Positions 56,711 through 64,000 of a DNA stretch of 64,000 bases are shown here, piece by piece. The notes beneath the pieces are model-generated. The model did no database searches. It saw only the letters and a program-made list of their open reading frames with translations, and was not told where the DNA came from. The translations under genes were made by a program, and so were the position numbers. How positions within the stretch are numbered: position 1 is the first letter of the stretch; each line of letters opens with the position of its first letter. Source of the stretch: Gigaspora rosea (taxonomy: Eukaryota > Glomeromycota > Glomeromycetes > Diversisporales > Gigasporaceae); assembly GCA_003550325.1 (NCBI GenBank), contig QKWP01000104.1:9136-73135 (forward strand), in the 5' to 3' direction.

Positions 56711-58665
56711 TTATATGCTATAATAAATTATTATTTATATTTGATTTTTAAATTTTATTTTAATAAATTTTTATATAACTACAAATAATTATAAAAAATA
56801 TTTCAAGTATTTAATTATATTTAATTAATTAATTTCTTTTTTAACTATAAATTGTTTATAAAACTAATTATAAAACTATATATAATAATATTTATAAATT
56901 ATTTATAAATTATTAATCAATTATACTAATTTACAAGAATAAATAAATACTCGATATTCCATACACTTTGAATCTTCATACAAAATTTAATAATACATAA
57001 ACTAACAAAAACTCTGCAGATCATAATGTCGTGTGAAAATCGGGGGATTTTATAGATTTTAAGAATTAAGCTGATTTCCCCACAAGGTTATTGGACGAAC
57101 TTAGACCTCTGGATTTATTATTATCGAAGACACAGACATTTACTATTAAAGGAATTCGTTAAAAAAATAAGAGAATAAGTAAATAAATTTTTTGTTAAAA
57201 TTTTGATTCGATCAAATAACGAAAGTACTATTGGAAAGCATAAAGATCTAATAGAACATTAAAATTTTGCAAGGATTTTCTTTTAATTAGAACACGGAAG
57301 GACAACAGATTTTAGGATTAGGCTTGTGATTTAGATTGGGTAGTTAGAAATCGTTTTTAATTTAGAAATGTTAGTGTTTTAGAGCTATGTTTGTAAGGAT
57401 GGGTTGTAAAAATAGAGGGGTTTTGTAAACAACATTTTAAGATATAGCCAACTTTTGAAAATTTTTGATTTTTTTGAAATTTTATGTTAACAGCCGATCT
57501 TATAACTTGATTGGTAAACTAAGAGCGGCGTAGTCTAACTGTGGGGGAAATTAGGGAACCCGATTCAAAGAAATATAAACGTAACCAATTGAAAATATAA
57601 AGTAAAAGACAATCTGATTCTCAGCTAACATCATTAAAAAAATCACCAGGTCACATATTTTTGCAAAGCGTTATAATCGGCAGTAATCGATTAAAATCAT
57701 CAGATTTTAATCGATTACAATCAGGTTTCAAAATTTCCCGATGAAGTCGAGACACTATGTGATTTTAGGGGGCCGAATTTCGAAATAACGTCTCTAAGCG
57801 TTATTTCGTGCTTATATAGTATAAAGACAAACTTAGGGATTTCTTTTTATTGCTCTAAAATATTTAACATCCTTTTATTGAAAAATACAGTTTATTATTA
57901 TTTTCGTTTTTCACGACTTAAACATAGTACCTCAACTGATAGGATTATAACAACCTCAGTATTTTTTTTGACCTTACTAGGTATGTTTTCTTACGATTTC
58001 AAAATGAAATCAGAGGTAAAACTATTTCTGGCCCATGAAAAAGTAACTTAAATTCGTATTGAAAATGGGTTATTCTAACTGATAGGATTATAAACACCAA
58101 GAGTTCATCAATACTTTCAATTTTTATAACTACAGCGAGACATTTTCTTATCCAAAAATCATTTTACTTCTCTTGTGCTGTTAAAGGATTGATTAAGCGA
58201 GAGGAAAGTAGTTAGTAAATTGAAAAAAAAACAAACTAAAAAAAAAAAAAAACAAACTAAAAAAAAAAACAAACAAACTAAAAAAAAAACATCTCACAAT
58301 CAAATGAGCCTGAAGTAAAACGAGTCTGAAGTAAACGTCTTTAAAGTAAATAAGAAAACTCTTCAAATTACTTGCGGATCTAGAAAAAAAAGAATAAGGT
58401 AGAATATCACTAAACTTCTACTTTACAGAGTATATGATATTTATTACTCATAATAAACCCAACCTTTACGGCATAATGCAAATGATGCAACTTGATTTCC
58501 ACGTAGAGACGTTCGTTATGAAGCTATCTATTCAATAAAATATTGCACTATGCTTTGATTTTCATTAGTTTGCTTATACGTAAAGTTTCGGGTTTTTACA
58601 GTACTTCGCCATATAAATACTTGTGTAACATAGATCCTAGAAATCATCAGAATCAAATGTCCCCC
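56711..58665. other. Downstream non-coding part of the 10-kb element
   Basis: No gene recognised. Features seen are a degenerate member of the GTTAGAGCAC repeat family near 57,240-57,480, the perfect hairpin at 57,683-57,718, a second hairpin CGAAATAACG/CGTTATTTCG at about 57,780-57,807, AACTGATAGGATTATAA twice (about 57,935 and 58,077) and A-rich AAAAACAAACTAAA repeats at about 58,228-58,290. Confidence 0.5.
57683..57718. repeat. Perfect 16-bp inverted repeat, 4-base loop
   Basis: GTAATCGATTAAAATC and its exact complement GATTTTAATCGATTAC are separated by ATCA. There is no T-run after it on the plus strand, so a terminator role is not supported. It may be a protein-binding palindrome or a small foldback. 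Confidence 0.8.
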
Positions 58666-59190
58666 ATGCTATTTATGAATATTTAAATATTTATGAATAT
58701 TCATAAATATTTATGAATATTCATAATATTTATGAATATTCATAAATATTTATGAATATTCAAAATATTTATGAATATTCATAATAATTATGAATTTTCA
58801 TATTTATAAATATTTAAAATATTAATGAATATTCATAATATTTATGAATTTTCATAATATTTATGAATATTCAAAATATTTATGAATATTCAAAATATTT
58901 GTGAATATTCAAAATATTTATAAATATTCATAATATTTATGAATATTCAAAATATTTATAAATATTCATAATATTTATGAATATTCATAATATTTATGAA
59001 TATTCAAAATATTTACGAATATTCATAATATTTACGAATATTCATAATATTTACGAGTATTCATAATATTTATGAATATTCATAATATTTATAAATATTC
59101 ATAATATTTATGAATATTCAAAAATATATTCGAATATATTAATAAATTAATTATGAATATTCGAATATATGTAAGGATTTATGAATATAA
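58666..59190. repeat. Right subterminal AT palindromic satellite
   Basis: About 500 bases made almost entirely of TTTATGAATATTCATAATA and variants (TTCAAAATATTTATGAATA), the same satellite as at the left side of the element. It runs to within about 10 bases of the right terminus. Confidence 0.9.
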
Positions 59191-59205
59191 GCACTAAGTT
59201 GAGGT

Positions 59206-59726
59206 ATTGGGGAGAACTATATTGTTGCTTTCATGAAGAATGGGGTATTTGCAAAGGATTGTATTTAAACATTTCGTAATTATCTTAGTAAAGATTTTTC
59301 TGGAGTGCTCGAGCAGTGTTATGGGCCTGGTATCGTCTAGTGATCCTGAGAATCATTGCTTCTTTGATATTGGGTAGATGTTGCTGTTTTTCCATACTTT
59401 GAAAATTTTTTTAAGGGTAATGCAAGCATTATAAATGTTTAGTAGCATGCTTAAAGTGTGTTTATTTAGATGTTTTAGCATCTCGTTGGATATAGCTTGG
59501 GGTCTGGTAGCCTTTTGTAAGGGTGACTTTTTAATTGTCTGTACAAGTTCCTGCATAGTGATGGGTTCAGATACTTCTTGTACCACTCGGCGTTGATTTC
59601 TGGCAGTGGTTTGTATGTCTCCTCCCATTGCGGCCAGTAACTGTTATCTATTGGGTTGTACCTTGCCCAGTTCTTGTAGTATTTTTTAATTTCCTCCTTT
59701 ATTTCCTTCAGCTCTGTTATAACCAT
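59206..59726 (-). pseudogene. LINE reverse transcriptase, N-terminal part
   Basis: Minus-strand reading gives LVQTIKKSPLQKATRPQAIS, NIYPISKKQ, an in-frame TGA where tryptophan would fit, then TRPITLLEHSRKIFTKII and NNIVLPNTST up to the insertion point. It resembles the fingers region before RT motif A. The frame continues across the 10-kb insert at 49,199. Confidence 0.8.
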
Positions 59727-60213
59727 CTCAGCTTATTTGATGTTTTTTAGTATAACAGGGTCTGTGTGTTTTTGTAGCACACTGTTAATCATTTTTGTAG
59801 TGTTTTGTGAGAAGTTTGAGTATCGCTTGTTAATATAGTGTTCGATTTTTTGTTTGTGGGCCATGTTGTTCTCAATCTTCCTCGTCTGATGTATCGCTTT
59901 TTGGTATTGTTTTAGTGTTGCACAGTATTGGAGTAGGACAGTACGTGTCTCCAGACTGCAGGTGGTTTAGGGATTTGTGTTGATCCCCGCATGTTAATTG
60001 CCTTGATTTCCTTTTCTATCGTATCAAAATTCGGCATCTCAGACTCTGCTGTTTGTAATGTTCTAATCAGAGTATTTATTCTCTGGAGCACTGAGTGGAG
60101 CTTTGAGGCTTTTCTAGAGAAGGCATAGAAGATCTTTGGGCCGTCTTTAGTTTTTGGAATGTTCTCGTTCGCAGCCTGCTTTATTGCTTGTTTGAGTATA
60201 TTCCAGAATCTAT

Positions 60214-61374
60214 TTAACTTGTCGCTGAGTCAATTTGTATGTTGGGTTCGCTGTGCCTTAAGAGTGCGCTGGTATTATGTGCGAATTCTTGCCATGTGTC
60301 GCTGGTCATTTCTTTGTACAGGTAGATCGACCTTTTCTTTTTAGCTATTCGGTACTGTTTTATATACTTACTGGGATACCATATTGTTGTAATAATTTTG
60401 TGGACACTATTGGTAATTAGTTCTGCATTCAATACCCATGGCTTTGAGATCGCAGGGAGTAAGTTCTGTGTGATCCGAATATAGTTGATCTGGCTGCTTG
60501 AATGCCCTTGGGACCAGGTATCAGTCTCTATATCAAAATATTGTAGAAGGTTGGTTATGCCTTTCTCTGCCATAGTGCTAAAGACCACAGTGTTTTGAAT
60601 TTGTTTTTGTGTGTGTCCTCATTAAAGTCCCCAAGAGTTATAATGTCATAATTTGAAGCACTAGTGTAGTTGATCCATTTTGTGATGATCTGTTGGGTCT
60701 GGTTGTTGAGTGCAGTATCATTGGTAGGTAAGTATACTGATATGATTCTCAATTTTTGGTTACCAGGAAAGAAAAAATCAATGAAGATGCGGTGCTAGGT
60801 AAGGTTTGTATGTTATGTATATATGGATGGAGAGGCTTGTATACGGCAATCGCAGTGCCCCTGCAGGCCTCTTGTTTCTTTGCAGTTATGCAGTTGCTAT
60901 TGGAGGTGTAAATGTTGTAATAGAAGTTTGCAAGTTGCAAATGGGTGGTTTTAGACTCAGCGAGCTTTGTTTCAGTCATGCTGACAATATAGAAACCTTG
61001 GTTGTGGCAAAACTCTAGCCAGGTTTGTAACTTTAGTGTCTTGTTAATACCTTGAACATTGTGTATACTGATTTGTATCTCTGCTAATAAGTTTGTATGG
61101 TGGGGTGTGTGTTTAGATGTGGTATTTGGGTGATGTGGTGTTTTCAGGTGGGTTTGATTGCATGACATTATTGCAGATTAAAAATCTCCCAAAATGGTGC
61201 AGGGAGCAGCAGAAGGTTAATAATGTGATCAGAAATTTTATTAAAGCTAAAGTGGTCTCTAAGAAGTTTTAAGGTTTGTGTGAATTGGGTGTGCGTTGTG
61301 ATTGGTAGTTCTATCTCTTGAGTGTCTATTGTGTCCTCCTTCTCTGCAGATAGGATCTGCTTAATCTCATCCAC
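60214..61374 (-). pseudogene. LINE APE-type endonuclease domain
   Basis: EIQISIHNVQGINKTLKLQT (metal-site asparagine region), IVSMTETKLAESK (glutamate), IISVYLPTND and DIITLGDFNEDTHKN (GDFN motif) appear in order on the minus strand in at least two frames. The endonuclease would nick target DNA for target-primed reverse transcription. The frames are interrupted, so it is inactive. Confidence 0.85.
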
Positions 61375-63590
61375 TGTGTCTGGAAGGTAGGTTTATTGTT
61401 GCCGTGGGTAGTGTTTGCAGGAGCTTGTTGTTTAGGTAGTATGTCAATCCAGCTGTCCAGGTTTTTGGTGAAATAGTAGTGTTGTCATAAAAGCTGCACA
61501 GTGTCCGTGAGCTGTTTAGAGGTTGAAATTGGTATAGTTAGATAGTATTCAGTTATTTGTTGTGGATCAGTTGGTAGGGTGAGCTTGTCTGTAGGGTTAG
61601 CAGTCATAATATTGGTGGATAGTGGTAAAGTAAAGTAGTAGGTGGGCCTGATCTCTTCTATGAATTTTTTTGCAGTGCGATCATCCTTGATTGGGAAGGT
61701 GAACTGTATTGTTGTTTTAATTTTTCTGGGATCACTTGGTAGTCTAGGTTTCAGCTTAATAAAATCGTTGGGTAAGTATTTGAATCTGTATAACTTTCAA
61801 AGTTGCTCAGTAGTAGTCTTTAGGCTGTTGCCTTTCGATAAGTCTATAGGGAACAGGTGTCTTATAGAGCAGTCTAGTTCTTGGTATGTGGTGGGAAGCG
61901 GCAGTTTTGGCTCATTGAATGGGAGGTTGAAGTATGCTCCTGGGATTTTTTCTCCTAGCTCGTAATATTTTTTTAACTCTGCCCAGTAATTAGATAGGTC
62001 TTGCAGTTGTTTTCAGTCTGTTATAGGGAATAGGTGCCTTAGTGACTTCATAAGGTCTTGGGGGTCTTGTGGAAGTGCGTAACGCCTTTTAAAGTAGTTG
62101 TCTAGGAGTTTGTCAAATTTGTATAGCCTTCGTAGTGCTAAAACTATTGGAAGCTCTTTTCTTATCTTATTTGGTATTTCATCCGGTGATGCAGGCAGAT
62201 CTGCAAGTGTGTCAGAAAAACGTCTGATATGGCTCTTCACATTTCATCAAAGTACAGTTTTGATTTGTGTTGCATGAAGCCCCTATAGTATTGCACTACT
62301 TTGGCTATTGTGAGAATATTCGTCCTGTTGTTTTTTGTTTTAACTTTGTGTGAATCTGTGTTCTTATTTGCCTATCAGTAATAGCCACATTGTTAATTTC
62401 CTTGTAGCATTGCATGTATAATTTAAATTCTGATTCGTATTCCTTTTGTGCACAGGTTTGTACTTATTGGTCCTAGTGAACTGAGGAAAAAGGTGGTGTC
62501 TGGTGTATGAATTTTTGCTTCAACACTGGTGTGTAGGTGCATTGTAATGGTTGAGTGGCGAATTTGTTGTCTGCCAACTCCTCAACTCCTTCTCTTGTCT
62601 CGAGCGCCTTGACTATGTGGTCATAATGCCATGCCTCTGTATTAAAATGGTTACGGGTTTGCTATGCTCTGACTTTTGTGGCCCTGTGTATCCACTGTTC
62701 TATTTCGTTTATGTCCATCTGGTTATATTTCCTGCCTCATGCAGTTACCTGACTATAGGTTGGTTTTGGTGTTGGGGTACTGGCGCGGCTTCTTATTGTA
62801 GATGGTGTGCTAATGCATAATTTCATATTTTTCATGTCTTGTAACCCCTCTACGGTGTTCCCATCGGGGTGTTGAGGGTTGTGCATATTGGTAGTCTGGG
62901 GTACCTCTAAGTCTGGCAAGTACAGGTCTTGCATGTTCAGGTTTGAGCTAGGTTCCATGTCAGGTGAGTATGTAGGGTCCTGCATATTCAGGTTTGCAGT
63001 AGTTTCTGTACCAGGCAAGTACGTAGGGCTGCTGTTTATAGTAATCGTTGTGTTTACGCTATTGATGATTGTGCAGATCTGGTTATTGTCTGCAATCAGG
63101 TTGATTGATGGTACATTTTCGGTACTTTGGTGGTTGGTCAGGTGATACATTAATGGGGTGAACCGTTATGCCCACTTTCTTGTGTAGTTTCTTCTATGGT
63201 ACTTGCAAACGAATTTTTTTGAATGTCCTCGTTTCTGGTGCTTCGTCCAGCTCCGAGTCCGCTTGTATTTGCTGGTGGTTCTGAGGCTGTTGTTGCAGAG
63301 GTGTCAGGTTTATACCTCATTTGTGTAAGGCCTTAATGGCTCTCTTGGGACAAGGTTTTATATCTGTTACTCTACCTGTAGGTGGCGCGTTTTCCTTGTC
63401 AAAGTCATTGACCTTTCTTCCTTGTTTTCTTTTTATCTTGGCTGTGTGATGTTTTGGCTGGTGCTGGTTGTATCTATCAGTGCGCCGAGTGCGCGTTACT
63501 GAAAATAAAAACTATTCCTTATGTACCTCTTGTATATAATTGATGTGTTCTGCTTTTGGTTTAGGTGATCGACAGAAAGAGTTTTTTTTG
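61375..63590 (-). pseudogene. LINE 5' region and ORF1-like coding remnants
   Basis: The minus strand carries Pro/Ser/Thr/Asn-rich pieces with internal repeats (NLNMQDPTYSPDMEPSSNLN, 62,737-63,150), a basic helical piece (IRRFSDTLADLPASPDEIPN, 62,013-62,240) and Lys-rich KRKQGRKVNDFDKENAPP near 63,400. No zinc knuckle is seen. It fits the poorly conserved ORF1 and 5' leader of a LINE. Confidence 0.55.
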
Positions 63591-63960
63591 CAATATTTTC
63601 TAGCTTTGTTCAAAGTATTTATTTGTGCTAATTTGGTTCATGAATAGAGATTTGTTTATAGGTACTATTACAGTTGAAACTTACTATCATGAACCTTTTT
63701 ATAATGATCCCTGAATATAATGAATGTGAAATTTTAAATTTATATTAGTTGAGTTGTTTTAGAACTCTACAGTCTTTTATAGCTTTATTCGAATTACTTA
63801 TTAGTATTAATTTGGTTCATGAATACAGATTTGTTTATAAATCCAATTACAGTTGAAGCTTATGATAACAAACTTCTTTATAATGAATCCCAGACATAAA
63901 ATTTGAAAATTTAAATTTTATATTAGTTTAGTTTAGAAAATGTAGATTGTTTTGTATATC
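63591..63960. repeat. ~180-bp tandem repeat, host site of the LINE
   Basis: Two imperfect copies start at about 63,601 and 63,780, sharing TAATTTGGTTCATGAATA, AGATTTGTTTATA and TTACAGTTGAA. The unit boundary TTTTAGAACTCTACAGTCTT, TTATAGC corresponds to the two halves separated by the LINE. Confidence 0.75.
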
Positions 63961-64000
63961 TGATAATTTGATATTATTTGTACAATATAATTCAAGTTTA

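Larger units (their letters stand above)
49200..59197 (+). mobile_element. 9,998-bp unclassified DNA transposon
   Basis: The left end TAGTGCTTGTATTC (49,200) and the complement of the right end TAGTGCTTATATTC (to 59,197) match at 13 of 14 bases. The flanks AGTTGAGA (49,192-49,199) and AGTTGAGG (59,198-59,205) are an 8-bp duplication with one mismatch. Excising the element plus one octamer restores the interrupted LINE reading frame (PNTST joined to STKIP through the shared codons). Inside are one intact three-exon gene (53,649-56,710), dense AT-rich palindromic satellite near both ends, and smaller nested insertions. The 8-bp TSD fits hAT, P or Zisupton/KDZ-type elements, but the gene does not read as a hAT transposase. 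Confidence 0.88.
45681..63590 (-). mobile_element. ~7.9-kb LINE split by a 10-kb DNA element
   Basis: On the minus strand the order is ORF1-like region, APE-type endonuclease, reverse transcriptase, 3' region and A-tail. The tail reads AATAAAGAAACTGAGGCAAG, ACTTCGCTTTTA and A-rich. CAATATTTT occurs at both edges (45,672-45,680 and 63,591-63,599), and the joined flanks match the neighbouring tandem repeat unit at about 63,751-63,790, giving the empty site. The inserted element occupies 49,200-59,197, so the LINE itself is about 7,900 bp, near full length. Stops and altered catalytic residues show it is dead. Confidence 0.85.

Noticed and set aside
49200..59197. The possibility that the two LINE halves are joined by a misassembly rather than an insertion
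   Set aside because: Matching inverted ends, an 8-bp duplication at both edges and exact frame continuity across the junction are hard to explain by misassembly.

Overview
This window looks like nuclear DNA of an arbuscular mycorrhizal fungus (Glomeromycotina, most like Rhizophagus). The reasons are very high AT content, genes with many short GT-AG introns, kinases of the divergent type with HRDLHPGNIL and DLG motifs, Sel1-repeat proteins, an MLKL-like N-terminal helical domain fused to a pseudokinase, and heavy loading with hAT, pogo, tnp2, LINE and Ty3-like relics plus many MITEs. I assign the organism from these family traits, not from a database match. I saw no tRNA, rRNA or CRISPR array.

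Region 1 (1-19,280) holds almost no host genes. It contains minisatellites, several foldback or MITE elements whose target-site duplications (TSDs) can be read directly, a decayed pogo/Tigger-type transposase, a Ty3-like protease fragment, a decayed tnp2-type transposase and short retroposon tails. One MITE has its empty target site preserved about 3 kb away.

Region 2 (19,287-39,470) is the gene island. In order it holds: a 3-exon protein kinase on the minus strand (494 aa) with a MITE in its second intron; a 9-exon Gpt2/Sct1-type glycerol-3-phosphate/DHAP acyltransferase on the minus strand (576 aa); a 4-exon MLKL-like helical domain/pseudokinase/Sel1 protein on the plus strand (704 aa); an 11-exon mitochondrial GatA amidase on the plus strand (580 aa); a possible 56-aa cysteine-rich secreted peptide; a 3-exon acyltransferase-3 membrane protein on the minus strand (478 aa); and a Sel1-repeat kinase on the plus strand broken mainly by indels in A-runs. 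I checked the phase of every intron in the five intact multi-exon genes by hand and all join in frame.

Region 3 (41,000-63,960) is a nest of transposons. An apparently complete hAT element (41,001-44,883) has an intact 653-aa transposase, matching ends and a perfect 8-bp TSD. Next, a ~7.9-kb LINE on the minus strand sits in a tandem repeat between two CAATATTTT copies (45,681-63,590). The LINE is split inside its reverse transcriptase by a 9,998-bp element (49,200-59,197) with TAGTGCTT ends and an 8-bp TSD (AGTTGAGA/AGTTGAGG). Removing the insert restores the RT reading frame. This 10-kb element carries one intact 3-exon gene for a 969-aa protein with an N-terminal CxxC/CxxC motif, a conserved-looking core and a C-terminal RING-like finger. 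It also has large arrays of an ATTCATAAATATTTATGAAT-like palindromic repeat near both ends. I could not place the protein in a named transposase superfamily. I regard this element as the best candidate for an undescribed system in the window.
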